Notes under the pieces: generated by a model
Database searches by the model: none
What the model saw: the letters and a program-made list of their open reading frames with translations, nothing else
What the model was told of the DNA's origin: nothing
Shown here: positions 53,611-61,953 of the stretch, in pieces
Layout of the letters: each line of letters begins with the position of its first letter
How positions within the stretch are numbered: position 1 is the stretch's first letter
Assembly: GCF_011008935.1 (NCBI RefSeq)
Contig: NZ_JAAIVJ010000006.1
Location: 124,001 to 188,000 of the forward strand
Direction of reading: 5' to 3'
From: Tabrizicola oligotrophica
Lineage (GTDB): Bacteria > Pseudomonadota > Alphaproteobacteria > Rhodobacterales > Rhodobacteraceae
Length of the DNA stretch: 64,000 bases
Program-made: the position numbers and the translations under genes

Positions 53611-54723
53611 ATGCCCATGTTCATCGCGCAAACCACGCTGGAAGGCGATGAGGCGGCTTTCGCGCTGGCCGAGGCGCTGGAGCGGATGCAGCCGCCGGCG
53701 CTGACCGCCGATTGCTATGATGTCGAGGGCATGGCCGGACTGGTGCAGGTGGCGGCGACGTTTTCGCTGCCGCCGAACGAGGTGATGCTGGCGGTTCTGG
53801 CCGAGGCCTTTGGCGCGGCGGCCTTTGAGGTGACGAGCGTGTCGCAGCACACCTGGTCGGCGCTGACCACGCTGCCGGGCGAGGGCATGGCCCGCGCCCT
53901 GGCCGGGACGATGGAAACTCTGGACCCCGCGCCCTATGGCGTCGGCGCTTTCGAGATCGAGGATGGCTCCGGCCTTTGGGAGGTCGGTGCCTATTTCTCG
54001 GAGGCCCCCGACACCGCGACGATCAATGCGCTGGCGGCAAAGGCCGGGGCCCGGCCCTTTGTCATCTCCGAAGTGCCCGATGTCGACTGGGTCGCCCATG
54101 TCCGGCGCGAGCTGGCACCGGTCGAGGCCGGGCGGTTCTTCGTCTATGGCAGCCATGATGCCGACAAGGTTCCCGCCGATCCCGGTCGGGTGGCCTTGCA
54201 GATCGAGGCGACGGTGGCCTTCGGCACCGGCCATCACGGCACGACGCTGGGCTGCCTGCGCGCCTTCGACCGGCTTTTTGCCGAGGGGCTGCGCCCTGCA
54301 AAGGTGGCCGACATCGGCGCGGGAACTGCTGTGCTGGCGATTGCTGCCGCTGCCGTGCTGCCGGATGCGCTGGTGATTGCCTCGGACATCGACGAGGTGG
54401 CGGTTGATGTTTCCGAGGCCAATGTGTCGATCAACGGGCTGGAAGGCCGGATCGAATGCCTTGAGGCAGCCGGCTTTGCCCATCCGCGCCTGCATGAGGC
54501 CGGCCCCTTTGACCTGATCTTCGCCAATATCCTGAAAGGTCCGCTGATCGAACTGGCCCCCGACATGGCGCAGCATTGCGCGGCGGGCGGGCTGGTGATC
54601 CTGTCCGGCCTGCTTGCGGTTCAGGCCGAGGCGGTGACGGCAGCCTATGTCGCGGCCGGCTTCACCCCGGTTTCGCGCGAGGATCTGGGCGAGTGGTCGG
54701 CATTGGTGCTGAAACGGAACTGA
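53611..54723 (+). CDS. prmA: ribosomal protein L11 methyltransferase
   Basis: SAM-dependent methyltransferase of 370 aa that modifies ribosomal protein L11. An enlarged N-terminal region (1-185) is followed by the catalytic domain: VAFGTGHHGTTLGCLRAFD, motif I VADIGAGTAVLAIAAAAV, ASDIDEVAVDVSEANV and FDLIFANILKGPLIELAP. CTCCGGAGG upstream contains the Shine-Dalgarno GGAGG (53601-53605); CCGGAG/CTCCGG (53587-53602) can form a small hairpin that partly covers it. The gene is 51 bp after msrA. Confidence 0.92.
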   Translation: MPMFIAQTTLEGDEAAFALAEALERMQPPALTADCYDVEGMAGLVQVAATFSLPPNEVMLAVLAEAFGAAAFEVTSVSQHTWSALTTLPGEGMARALAGTMETLDPAPYGVGAFEIEDGSGLWEVGAYFSEAPDTATINALAAKAGARPFVISEVPDVDWVAHVRRELAPVEAGRFFVYGSHDADKVPADPGRVALQIEATVAFGTGHHGTTLGCLRAFDRLFAEGLRPAKVADIGAGTAVLAIAAAAVLPDALVIASDIDEVAVDVSEANVSINGLEGRIECLEAAGFAHPRLHEAGPFDLIFANILKGPLIELAPDMAQHCAAGGLVILSGLLAVQAEAVTAAYVAAGFTPVSREDLGEWSALVLKRN

Positions 54724-54831
54724 ATTGTTTCTGTCAAATCCAAGGCTTAACCGGCTTCCCTGCCCAGATTTTGACACAATCTGATCGCATCACGAATACC
54801 CTGTGGGGGCGTAATGCGTGGAGCCGGTATC

Positions 54832-55188
54832 ATGTACGATACGAATTTGGTCGACTTCTATAGCCGGGTTGCGAGTTTCGAGAAAGCGCAAGCCGAAGGC
54901 TATGGGCACGAAGCCCCCGGCACCCTTGGTCGATCCATCACCTATGGCCGCCGCAAGGCCCGCCGCCGGGTGCGCGTCATGCCCTTCGTCTTTGTCGCCC
55001 TTGCGGCCATCGGTCTGAAAGGCGCCATCCTGCACAGCGTGGGCTCTGCGGTCTACGACGCCCGCGTTGCCGCCCTGTCGGCGGGAGAAGGGTTTGACCG
55101 TCTTGGCGGCTGGCTGATGCAGGTCGATCCCGTCACCGCCTATGTCGCCGACAAGATCGGCGAGGCCGTCGTCGCAATCAAGAGTTGA
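54832..55188 (+). CDS. small membrane protein, hypothetical (118 aa)
   Basis: An N-terminal soluble part ([34 protein letters not shown]), a basic stretch ([12 protein letters not shown]), one transmembrane helix ([20 protein letters not shown]) and a C-terminal part of about 45 aa. The positive-inside rule puts the N-terminus in the cytoplasm. I recall similar Rhodobacteraceae proteins but no function. ATG at 54832 has GGAG 8 nt upstream; ATG at 54814 is an alternative. Confidence 0.7.
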   Translation: MYDTNLVDFYSRVASFEKAQAEGYGHEAPGTLGRSITYGRRKARRRVRVMPFVFVALAAIGLKGAILHSVGSAVYDARVAALSAGEGFDRLGGWLMQVDPVTAYVADKIGEAVVAIKS

Positions 55189-55256
55189 ATTGTTCTGGCG
55201 CAAGGTGCGGTGCGCCAGTTTCGAGGCAGGGTCCACAGGCAGGGATCAGGAAAGCA

Positions 55257-55289
55257 AAAGCCGCCGCCCGGCATCCGGGCGGCGGCTTT
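55257..55289. terminator. strong bidirectional terminator
   Basis: AAAGCCGCCGCCCGG (55257-55271) pairs perfectly over 15 bp with CCGGGCGGCGGCTTT (55275-55289) across a 3-nt loop. An AAAA/TTT flank on each side gives short U-tails in both directions. It lies between the convergent small-membrane-protein and DUF1127 genes. Confidence 0.85.
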
Positions 55290-55312
55290 GTGCATTCCTG
55301 CGCAGACGTGGC

Positions 55313-55516
55313 TCAGCGGCCGATCGTCTCGATGTCGCCCCGGCACAGACCGATATCTTCAAGCTCGCGGTCCGACAACTTGCCCAGTGCCTTGCGGGTG
55401 ACGCGGGCGTCATTCCAGGCAGCAAGGGCGGCGGTCTTGTCGTTCAGCGACTGAACGAAACGGAAAATGGCGATGGCGCCAAACGGCGCCGCGCGGGACG
55501 TCTCATAGGCGGCCAT
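55313..55516 (-). CDS. DUF1127 small protein (67 aa), second copy
   Basis: A 67-aa protein: an amphipathic N-terminal half ([34 protein letters not shown]) and a C-terminal DUF1127 core ([20 protein letters not shown]). It resembles the DUF1127 at 44513-44716 only in the core. Its role is probably RNA-linked or regulatory by family analogy. It is divergent from ruvC across 324 bp, with a strong terminator downstream. Confidence 0.85.
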   Translation of the reverse strand: MAAYETSRAAPFGAIAIFRFVQSLNDKTAALAAWNDARVTRKALGKLSDRELEDIGLCRGDIETIGR

Positions 55517-55840
55517 AGCGGGTATCCTTTCACAAACTGCTCATATGCAAGGCATCTGTTTGCCTTCGATGGCAGGAAAATAGTCATGCTGCAGGTGCGA
55601 AGCAATGGGACTTCCGGCATGGCCGCAATGCGTGCCGCGCATGGCTTTTTGCCCCAATTTTGCCGCATTTCTGCGAGCTGGCGCGCTGATACCGACGGAA
55701 ATGTCGCTTTTGTGGCGTGCCCCGTCGAGTTTCTGCGTTTGCATAACAAACCTGTTACAAAGCGCCAGGCCTGCAATTCACTTGGCGGATGTTCTCTTTT
55801 CGTGCTAATCGGGAAAAAACACGAAAAACGGGGGGCGGGC
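55517..55840. other. 324-bp divergent intergenic region, DUF1127/ruvC
   Basis: No convincing gene. The right end is AT-rich, with a LexA-like box (55791-55805), an inverted repeat TTTTCGTG-N15-CACGAAAA (55797-55827) and a G-rich Shine-Dalgarno (GGGGGGCGGG) before ruvC. A short open frame on the minus strand (55541-55744) has no family-like sequence. Confidence 0.55.
55791..55805 (+). promoter_or_regulatory. LexA (SOS) box candidate upstream of ruvCAB
   Basis: GTTC-N7-GTGC at 55791-55805, one mismatch from the alphaproteobacterial LexA direct repeat GTTC-N7-GTTC, 36 bp upstream of the ruvC ATG. DNA-damage control of ruv genes is common, which supports the reading. Confidence 0.5.
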
Positions 55841-56359
55841 ATGCGGGTGTTGGGAATCGACCCGGGGCTCAGGAATCTTGGCTGGGGAATCATCGACGTC
55901 GCGGGCGCGCGTCTCAGCCATGTTGCCAATGGTATCTGCCATTCCGCCCCGGGCGAAGGCGAGGGCGATCTGGCGCAACGGCTGGTCAGCTTGCACACCC
56001 AACTGACCGAGGTGCTGCGCGCCCATGCTCCGGACGCGGCGGCGGTGGAGCATACTTTCGTCAACAAGGACGCAGTGGCGACGCTGAAACTCGGTCAGGC
56101 GCGCGGCATCGCGCTTTTGGTTCCGGCGCAGTTCGGGCTGACGGTCGGCGAATATGCCCCGAATGCGGTGAAGAAATCCATCGTCGGCGTCGGCCATGCC
56201 GCCAAGGATCAGGTCGATCACATGGTGCGCCTGCATCTGCCCGGTGTGAAAATCGCCGGGCCGGATGCCGCGGATGCCTTGGCGATTGCGATCTGCCATG
56301 CGCATCATCTGCAAAGCGCAGGCCGGTTGCAGGCGGCATTGAAAAGGGCGGCGGGATGA
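55841..56359 (+). CDS. ruvC: crossover junction endodeoxyribonuclease RuvC
   Basis: Holliday-junction resolvase of 172 aa. Acidic catalytic residues are Asp7 in [14 protein letters not shown], Glu in AAVEHTFVN, and the two Asp in [19 protein letters not shown]. The start is ATG at 55841 after a G-rich stretch. Its stop overlaps the ruvA start (ATGA), so the ruvCAB genes are one operon. Confidence 0.97.
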   Translation: MRVLGIDPGLRNLGWGIIDVAGARLSHVANGICHSAPGEGEGDLAQRLVSLHTQLTEVLRAHAPDAAAVEHTFVNKDAVATLKLGQARGIALLVPAQFGLTVGEYAPNAVKKSIVGVGHAAKDQVDHMVRLHLPGVKIAGPDAADALAIAICHAHHLQSAGRLQAALKRAAG

Positions 56360-57039
56360 TCGGCAAGATTTCGGGGCGGCTCGACTGGCGCGGCGGCGAC
56401 ACAGTGCTGATCGACGTGCGCGGTGTGGGCTATGTCGTGCACGTGTCCGACCGCACGCTGGCGGGCCTGCCGGGTCTGGGTGAGGCGGTCAGCCTGTATA
56501 CCGAGCTTCTGGTGCGCGAGGACCTGCTGCAGCTTTTCGGCTTTCCGACCATGCTGGAGAAAGAGTGGCACAAGCTCTTGATGACAGTGCAGGGGGTGGG
56601 GGCCAAGGCTTCGATGGCAATTCTTGGCACGCTGGGGGCCGAAGGCGTCGGCCGGGCGATTACCCTTGGCGATCAGCGCGCGATTCAGGCCGCGCCGGGC
56701 GTCGGGCCGAAGCTGGCGCAGCGGATCATTCTGGAGCTGAAGGCCAAGGCCGGGTCGGTGATGGCCATGGGCGCCAGCCTTGCGGTGACGGCGCAGGCGG
56801 ATGACACGGTATTGGAGCCTTTCACGCCGGCGGCTCCGGTGAGGAAGGCCGCCAATGCAGCAAACGCCGGTCCGTCGCGCGCGGCGTTTACGGCTGATGC
56901 CCTGTCGGCGCTGATGAACCTTGGTTACGGGCAGGGAGATGCGGCGCAGGCGGTGGCGACCATCGCCGGCGAAAACCCCGAGGCCGACACGGCGACCCTG
57001 ATCCGCGCCAGTCTGAAGCTTCTGGCCCCGAAGGCGTAA
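56356..57039 (+). CDS. ruvA: Holliday junction branch migration protein RuvA
   Basis: Junction-binding subunit of the RuvAB motor, 227 aa. Domain I is an OB fold ([20 protein letters not shown]); domain II carries two HhH motifs ([20 protein letters not shown] and [20 protein letters not shown]). After a flexible Ala-rich linker comes domain III ([20 protein letters not shown]), which contacts RuvB. It overlaps ruvC by 4 bp and is 3 bp from ruvB. Confidence 0.97.
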   Translation: MIGKISGRLDWRGGDTVLIDVRGVGYVVHVSDRTLAGLPGLGEAVSLYTELLVREDLLQLFGFPTMLEKEWHKLLMTVQGVGAKASMAILGTLGAEGVGRAITLGDQRAIQAAPGVGPKLAQRIILELKAKAGSVMAMGASLAVTAQADDTVLEPFTPAAPVRKAANAANAGPSRAAFTADALSALMNLGYGQGDAAQAVATIAGENPEADTATLIRASLKLLAPKA

Positions 57040-57042
57040 GGC

Positions 57043-58068
57043 ATGACCTCTGATCCCACCCTGCGCCCCGAGAAATTGCCCGAGGATCTGGACCGCGCGC
57101 TGCGTCCGCAGGCCTTGGAGGAATTCGTCGGTCAGGCCGAGGCGCGGGCCAATCTGGCGGTGTTCATCCAGTCGGCGCGCATGCGTGGGGAATCGATGGA
57201 CCACACGCTGTTTCACGGCCCCCCCGGTCTGGGCAAGACCACGCTGGCGCAGATCATGGCGCGCGAGCTGGGGGTGGGGTTCCGCATGACCTCGGGTCCG
57301 GTGCTGGCCAAGCCCGGCGATCTGGCGGCGATCCTGACCAATCTCGAGCCGCGCGATGTGCTGTTCATCGACGAGATTCACCGCCTGTCGCCGGTGGTCG
57401 AGGAGGTGCTTTACCCGGCGATGGAGGATTTCGCGCTGGATCTCGTCATCGGCGAAGGCCCGGCGGCGCGCACGGTGCGGATCGACCTGCAACCGTTCAC
57501 GCTGGTCGGCGCCACGACGCGGCTTGGCCTTCTGACTACGCCCCTGCGCGACCGCTTCGGCATTCCGACCCGGCTGAATTTCTACACCGAGGACGAGCTG
57601 GACCTGATCGTGGCGCGCGGCGCCCGGTTGATGGGGATCACGAGCGAGCCGGAAGGCACCCGCGAGATCGCCCGCCGCGCCCGCGGCACGCCACGGATTG
57701 CCGGGCGGCTGTTGCGGCGCGTGGTGGATTTCGTGACGGTCGAGGGCAACGGCCGGCTGACCCGCGCCATCGCCGACCGGGCGCTGACGCGGCTCGGGGT
57801 GGATCATCTGGGCCTTGACGGCGGCGACCGGCGCTATCTGTCGCTTCTGGCCGAGAATTACGGCGGCGGCCCGGTGGGGGTGGAAACCATCGCCGCCGCG
57901 CTGTCCGAAGCGCGCGATGCCATCGAGGAGGTGATCGAGCCCTATCTTCTGCAACAGGGCCTGATCCTGCGCACCCCGAGGGGGCGGATGCTGGGGGCCA
58001 AGGCCTGGGCGCATCTGGGCCTTGCCGCACCGAAAGCCCCGAGCCAGAGCGATCTGTTTGACGGCTAG
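57043..58068 (+). CDS. ruvB: Holliday junction branch migration ATPase RuvB
   Basis: AAA+ motor of 341 aa driving branch migration with RuvA. Seen are [20 protein letters not shown], Walker [17 protein letters not shown], Walker [17 protein letters not shown], sensor 1 [20 protein letters not shown] with the arginine finger region, and a C-terminal winged helix ([18 protein letters not shown]). It is the last gene of ruvCAB and is followed by a region rich in inverted repeats. Confidence 0.98.
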   Translation: MTSDPTLRPEKLPEDLDRALRPQALEEFVGQAEARANLAVFIQSARMRGESMDHTLFHGPPGLGKTTLAQIMARELGVGFRMTSGPVLAKPGDLAAILTNLEPRDVLFIDEIHRLSPVVEEVLYPAMEDFALDLVIGEGPAARTVRIDLQPFTLVGATTRLGLLTTPLRDRFGIPTRLNFYTEDELDLIVARGARLMGITSEPEGTREIARRARGTPRIAGRLLRRVVDFVTVEGNGRLTRAIADRALTRLGVDHLGLDGGDRRYLSLLAENYGGGPVGVETIAAALSEARDAIEEVIEPYLLQQGLILRTPRGRMLGAKAWAHLGLAAPKAPSQSDLFDG

Positions 58069-58098
58069 AAGACGGAGCGGCTTGCGCCGCAATCTGGG

Positions 58099-58265
58099 TC
58101 TCGCCTCTGGCCTGCGGCCAACCGGCTCGGGACGGCAGGGGGGCTTCACCCCCCTCGGCGCCCGCGCGCCTCACCCCCGCGGATATTTGGTCCACATTGA
58201 AGGCTTCAACGTGGTTCAAATATCCAAAGACCGCCGAGCCGGTTGGCCGCAGGCCAGAGGCGAGA
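58099..58265. repeat. 32-bp perfect inverted repeat element after ruvB
   Basis: Arms 58099-58130 and 58234-58265 are perfect reverse complements over 32 bp (start TCTCGCCTCTGGCCTGCGGC), with a 103-bp spacer. The spacer contains copy 2 of the dispersed repeat (58138-58203) and a further near-palindrome (GGATATTTGGTCCACATTGA at 58181 against its inverted partner ending at 58225). The whole could extrude as a cruciform or fold as a long RNA hairpin. Confidence 0.85.
58138..58203. repeat. dispersed intergenic repeat, copy 2
   Basis: GGGGGG/CCCCCC hairpin, CTCGGC, CCTCACCCCCGCGGATATTT, then GGTCCACATTGAAGG. It is closely similar to copy 1 at 33408-33472. It lies inside the spacer of the 32-bp inverted repeat. 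Confidence 0.7.
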
Positions 58266-58275
58266 AACAAGACCT

Positions 58276-58304
58276 GCCGCTCCTTCGCCTTGCGAAGGAG
58301 CGGC
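58276..58304. terminator. 12-bp hairpin downstream of ruvB
   Basis: GCCGCTCCTTCG (58276-58287) pairs perfectly with CGAAGGAGCGGC (58293-58304) across 5 nt, and AAATGTTTTCGG follows. It may be the ruvCAB transcript terminator. The rest of 58069-58406 holds the inverted repeats listed separately and no convincing gene. Confidence 0.5.
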
Positions 58305-58406
58305 GCAAATGTTTTCGGCCTCCTCTTGATGTTTGCCGCCCTTCGCGGCATCGACCTTGGCGCGGCGTTCGAGGAGAAGTGGGGCCGCTGGTTGAAGGAG
58401 TAGGGC

Positions 58407-59018
58407 ATGACCCCCGATCAGGTGCAGCGGCTGTTTACCCGCAAGGACGGGAGCTATCTTTTCGCCCGCTGGAGCCGGCCGATCGTGCCGGTGGTCTTTG
58501 GCGTCGACGACGCCACGCTTGCGGTGGTCAAGGGCGCAGTCGAGGCGGTGGTGACGCTGGCCGGGCACCGGATGGCCGAGACCGACCCGGAACTCGGGGC
58601 GAACCTGATGGTGTTCTTCTTCCGCGACTGGGCGGAGCTGCCGCAGGTGCCGAACCTTGAGCGGCTGATCCCCGACCTTGCGCCACTCTGCGCCCGGCTG
58701 GCGGCAAGCGGGGCAAACCAGTATCGCGCCTTCCGGTTCGACGCGACGGGTGCGATCAAGGCGGCCTTCGTGTTCCTGCGCATGGATGCGGCGCTGTCGG
58801 AGATGCCGGCGGAGACACTGGCGCTGAACGAGGCGGTGCAGGTGATCCTGCTCTGGGGCGAGGAGGCCTTTGCCACGACTTCGCCCCTCGGCCGGGCGGG
58901 CGAGGCGGTGATCCTGCGGCCCGACATCGCCGCAGTGATCCGCGCCGCCTATGACAAGGTGCTGCCCGCCGTTGCCAGTGACCCGTCGCATGCCTACCGG
59001 CTGGCGGCGCGGCTGTGA
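58407..59018 (+). CDS. conserved hypothetical protein (203 aa)
   Basis: A soluble 203-aa protein beginning MTPDQVQRLFTRKDGSYLFA, with RWSRPIVPVVFGVDDATLAV, LGANLMVFFFRDWAELPQVP, NQYRAFRFDATGAIKAAFVF and a C-terminal AVIRAAYDKVLPAVASDPSH. I recall close relatives throughout Rhodobacteraceae but no assigned function. AAGGAG lies 6 nt upstream of the ATG. It overlaps the downstream DUF2161 gene by 4 bp (GTGA), so the two products are probably made together. Confidence 0.85.
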   Translation: MTPDQVQRLFTRKDGSYLFARWSRPIVPVVFGVDDATLAVVKGAVEAVVTLAGHRMAETDPELGANLMVFFFRDWAELPQVPNLERLIPDLAPLCARLAASGANQYRAFRFDATGAIKAAFVFLRMDAALSEMPAETLALNEAVQVILLWGEEAFATTSPLGRAGEAVILRPDIAAVIRAAYDKVLPAVASDPSHAYRLAARL

Positions 59019-59689
59019 AGGAGGCCGACCTTTACCCGGACCTGAAGGCCTTTCTTCAGGCGCAGGGCTATGAGGTCAAGGCCGAGATCGGCGCTTGCGA
59101 TCTGATGGCGGTGCGGGGGGATGAGCCGCCGGTGATTGTCGAGATGAAGCTTTCCTTCTCGCTGGCGCTGGTGTTGCAGGGTGTGGCGCGGCAGGCGCTG
59201 TTTGACACGGTCTATCTCGCCGTCCCCGCGCCGAAAAAGGGGTGGCCGGCGCGCTACAAGGATATTGTCGCGCTGTGCCGGCGTCTTGGCCTTGGGCTTC
59301 TGGCCGTCAGCCCGGGGCAGGGGGTGGAGGCGCATCTTGACCCCGGCCCCTATCAGCCGCGCCGCAATCCCGCCCGCGCCGGCCGGCTGCTGCGCGAGTT
59401 TCAGCGCCGGGTCGGCGATCCCAATCAGGGCGGCAGCACCGGCGTCACGCGGATGACGGCCTATCGGCAGGATGCCTTGCGCTGCGCAAAGGCGCTGGCG
59501 GGGGGCGCGATGAAAGGGGCCGAGGTGGCCCGCGCCACCGGAACGGCCCGCGCCACCACCTTGATGCGCGATGATCATTATGGCTGGTTCGAGCGGCAGG
59601 CCAAGGGCATTTACGGTCTGACGCCCAAAGGCATGGCGGCGCTGTCCGAGAACGCGGCGGAACTGGCCCGGATCACGGCAGGGGAATGA
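59015..59689 (+). CDS. DUF2161 PD-(D/E)XK-type phosphodiesterase-like protein
   Basis: A 224-aa protein with a nuclease-like core: DLYPDLKAFLQAQGYEVKAE, GACDLMAVRGDEPPVIVEMK (an Asp-x(n)-Glu-x-Lys signature) and SFSLALVLQGVARQALFDTV, followed by a C-terminal winged-helix-like region (ALRCAKALAGGAMKGAEVAR, GIYGLTPKGMAALSE). This fits DUF2161, predicted to be a PD-(D/E)XK nuclease. The biological role is unknown. GTG at 59015 overlaps the upstream stop. The 3' end overlaps that of convergent creA by 17 bp. Confidence 0.88.
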   Translation: MKEADLYPDLKAFLQAQGYEVKAEIGACDLMAVRGDEPPVIVEMKLSFSLALVLQGVARQALFDTVYLAVPAPKKGWPARYKDIVALCRRLGLGLLAVSPGQGVEAHLDPGPYQPRRNPARAGRLLREFQRRVGDPNQGGSTGVTRMTAYRQDALRCAKALAGGAMKGAEVARATGTARATTLMRDDHYGWFERQAKGIYGLTPKGMAALSENAAELARITAGE

Positions 59690-60110
59690 CCGAGATCGAC
59701 ATCTTGCCCGAGCCTTGCGTCACCTCATTGGCATGGGCAAGGTAGATCAGCGCACGGTTCTTCTCGTCATAGATCCGCGTCACCTTCAGCGATTTCAGGA
59801 TCAGCGACTGACGTTCGGAGAACACCGTCTCGCCCTCCGGCCCCTTGTCGATGGCGCCCGGCACCACCGGGCCGGTCTGCACGCAATCGACCGCCGAATA
59901 GGAGGGATCCTCGAACCAGTTGCCCTGCGTCAGCCGATCATAGATCGAGCGGTCGAAATAGGCGACATGGCAGGTCACGCCCTGCACCTTGGGGTCGGCG
60001 ATGGCTTCGATGATGATATCATTGCCGACCCAGTCGACGCCGACGCGGCCGATCTCCTCGGCTTGGGCGGGCAGGGCGAAAAGGGTGGTGGCAAGCAGGG
60101 CACGGATCAT
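59673..60110 (-). CDS. creA: CreA family exported protein
   Basis: A 145-aa periplasmic protein with a signal peptide (MIRALLATTLFALPAQA), then the CreA domain: EIGRVGVDWVGNDIIIEAIA, DPKVQGVTCHVAYFDRSIYD, DPSYSAVDCVQTGPV, LKVTRIYDEKNRALIYLAHA. Two conserved Cys could form a disulphide. The function is unknown. AAGGAG lies 8 nt upstream of the ATG at 60110. It is convergent with the DUF2161 gene and divergent from ybgC. Confidence 0.92.
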   Translation of the reverse strand: MIRALLATTLFALPAQAEEIGRVGVDWVGNDIIIEAIADPKVQGVTCHVAYFDRSIYDRLTQGNWFEDPSYSAVDCVQTGPVVPGAIDKGPEGETVFSERQSLILKSLKVTRIYDEKNRALIYLAHANEVTQGSGKMSISVIPLP

Positions 60111-60212
60111 GGGGATACTCCTTTGCGCCCAAGATGTCGGAATGCAGGGGCGCCGCCGCAAGGGTGGACGTTCCCGTGCGGCCAAACTAGCCTTGACCGC
60201 AAAGGAGCGCCC

Positions 60213-60629
60213 ATGACCGCCAAGCTCGCCGCCCACAGCCACCCCATCCGCGTCTATTACGAAGACACCGACCTTGCCGGCATTGTCTATTACGCCAATT
60301 ACCTGAAATTCATCGAGCGGGCGCGCAGCGAATGGGTGCGGGCGCGCGGGGTGGATCAGGCGGCGCTGAAGGCGGGGCGGGGCATCGTCTTTGCGGTGCG
60401 CCGGCTGGAGGCCGATTATCTGAAACCGGCGAAGTTCGACGACGCGTTGCAGGTCACGACCGAGCTTCTGGCGCTGGGCGGGGCACGGATCGAACTTCGG
60501 CAGGAAGTCTGGCGCGGTGAAGAGCGCCTCTTTACCGCCGCCGTCACGCTGGTCTGCCTGCACGAGGGCGGTCAGGCGGCGCGCATTCCGGCCGAGGTGC
60601 GCGGCGCGCTGGCACCGATGCGCCATTGA
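60213..60629 (+). CDS. ybgC: tol-pal system-associated acyl-CoA thioesterase YbgC
   Basis: Hot-dog fold thioesterase of 138 aa. The active-site motif is YYEDTDLAGIVYYANYLKFI with the catalytic Asp, followed by RARSEWVRARGVDQ and VRRLEADYLKPAKFDDALQV. AAGGAG precedes the ATG at 60213. It sits immediately upstream of tolQRAB, the classical position, though a separate promoter lies between it and tolQ. Confidence 0.95.
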   Translation: MTAKLAAHSHPIRVYYEDTDLAGIVYYANYLKFIERARSEWVRARGVDQAALKAGRGIVFAVRRLEADYLKPAKFDDALQVTTELLALGGARIELRQEVWRGEERLFTAAVTLVCLHEGGQAARIPAEVRGALAPMRH

Positions 60630-60701
60630 GCGGGCCATTCCCGACACCCAGCCAGTCTGGCGCGACAATTCCGGCGAGTTCCCGCCATTGACGCAGATGT
60701 G

Positions 60702-60731
60702 TTGGCAATCCCCCTCAAATATTGCTAGAAT
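60702..60731 (+). promoter_or_regulatory. putative sigma-70-type promoter for tolQRAB
   Basis: -35 TTGGCA (60702-60707), an 18-bp spacer, -10 TAGAAT (60726-60731), about 46 bp upstream of the tolQ ATG in a comparatively AT-rich gap. Confidence 0.55.
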
Positions 60732-60777
60732 CAGCTGTATCAGGCGGGCGTAGACCCGCATCAAAAGAGCAGGCGTA

Positions 60778-61473
60778 ATGGAAACGGAAGCCATCGGAAT
60801 GGCGGCGGAGATTGATTTCTCCATGTTCGCCCTATTTGCACGCGCGACGATCACGGTGAAATTCGTGATGATCGGGCTGATGATCATGTCCTTCTGGTCA
60901 TGGGCGATCATCATCAGGAAACACCTGCTGTTCCGCACCGCTCGGGGCGAGGCTTCGGTGTTCGACCGCGCCTTCTGGTCGGGCGAACCTCTGGACGAGC
61001 TGTTCGAGAAGATCGGCGGCGACCCGCAGGGGGCATCCGAGAAGATCTTTTCGGCCGGCATGCTGGAATGGCGGCGCAGCCACCGGCAGGACGGCGGGCT
61101 GATCGCCGGGGCGCAGGCGCGGATCGACCGGGCGATGGACGTGGCAATTTCGCGCGAAAGCGAACTGCTGAACAAGGGGCTGAGCTTTCTGGCCACCACC
61201 GGTTCCACCGCGCCGTTCATCGGGCTTTTCGGCACGATCTGGGGCATCAAGCACAGCTTCGAACAGATCGCCATCAGCCAGAATACCAACCTGGCCGTCG
61301 TCGCCCCCGGCATTGCCGAGGCGCTTCTGGCCACTGGCATCGGCCTGATCGCCGCTATCCCGGCGGTGGTGTTCTACAACAAGCTGAATTCGGACAGCGA
61401 GCATATCCTTGGCAATTACGAGGCCTTTGCCGACGAATTCGCCACCATCCTGTCGCGCCAGCTGGACGCCTGA
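60778..61473 (+). CDS. tolQ: Tol-Pal system protein TolQ
   Basis: MotA/ExbB-like proton-channel subunit of the Tol-Pal motor that drives outer-membrane constriction. 231 aa with three transmembrane helices (about 20-42; FLATTGSTAPFIGLFGTIWG; AEALLATGIGLIAAIPAVVF) and a large cytoplasmic loop between the first and second. The helix lining Thr/Ser residues (TGSTAPF, ATGIGLIA) are conserved. It is followed 3 bp later by tolR. Confidence 0.97.
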   Translation: METEAIGMAAEIDFSMFALFARATITVKFVMIGLMIMSFWSWAIIIRKHLLFRTARGEASVFDRAFWSGEPLDELFEKIGGDPQGASEKIFSAGMLEWRRSHRQDGGLIAGAQARIDRAMDVAISRESELLNKGLSFLATTGSTAPFIGLFGTIWGIKHSFEQIAISQNTNLAVVAPGIAEALLATGIGLIAAIPAVVFYNKLNSDSEHILGNYEAFADEFATILSRQLDA

Positions 61474-61476
61474 CCG

Positions 61477-61944
61477 ATGGGCGCCGGGGTCATGAAAAAA
61501 TCGGGCGGGGGTGGCCGGCGCGGCCGCCGCCGCGGCCATTCGACCGCGATGAGCGAGATCAACGTCACGCCTTTCGTGGACGTGATGCTGGTTCTGCTCA
61601 TCATCTTCATGGTGGCGGCACCAATGCTGACGGTCGGTGTGCCGATCGAGTTGCCGGATACGGCGGCGAACGCCATGCCGAACGAGGAAGAGGAACCGCT
61701 GACCATCTCGATCACCGCCGACGGGCTGATCATGTTGCAATCGACCGAAGTCTCGGATGTCGATCTCATTCCGAAGCTCGCGGCCATTGCCGCCGAACGC
61801 ACCTCCGACAAGGTGTTCCTGCGCGCCGACGGGGCGCTGGCCTATGAGCGGGTGGCCCAGGTCATGGGGGCGCTGAATGCGGGCGGGTTCAACAACATCG
61901 GTCTGGTGACCGATGCCGGCGGCCCGTCGATGGACGGCAACTGA
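61477..61944 (+). CDS. tolR: Tol-Pal system protein TolR
   Basis: ExbD-like proton-channel subunit of 155 aa. A basic N-terminus (KKSGGGGRRGRRRG) is followed by SEINVTPFVDVMLVLLIIFM with the proton-carrying Asp, then a periplasmic domain (EPLTISITADGLIMLQSTEV, VFLRADGALAYERVAQVMGA). The start is ATG at 61477; the ATG at 61492 is an alternative. It lies between tolQ and tolA. Confidence 0.96.
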   Translation: MGAGVMKKSGGGGRRGRRRGHSTAMSEINVTPFVDVMLVLLIIFMVAAPMLTVGVPIELPDTAANAMPNEEEEPLTISITADGLIMLQSTEVSDVDLIPKLAAIAAERTSDKVFLRADGALAYERVAQVMGALNAGGFNNIGLVTDAGGPSMDGN

Positions 61945-61953
61945 GGCCCGGCG

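Noticed and set aside
55541-55744. 67-codon minus-strand frame upstream of ruvC
   Set aside because: Lies in the divergent promoter region, has no ribosome-binding site and no family resemblance.
58197-58403. Short plus-strand frame before the 203-aa protein gene
   Set aside because: Starts inside the inverted-repeat element and has no Shine-Dalgarno; only its last 25 residues look protein-like, which is not enough to call a gene.
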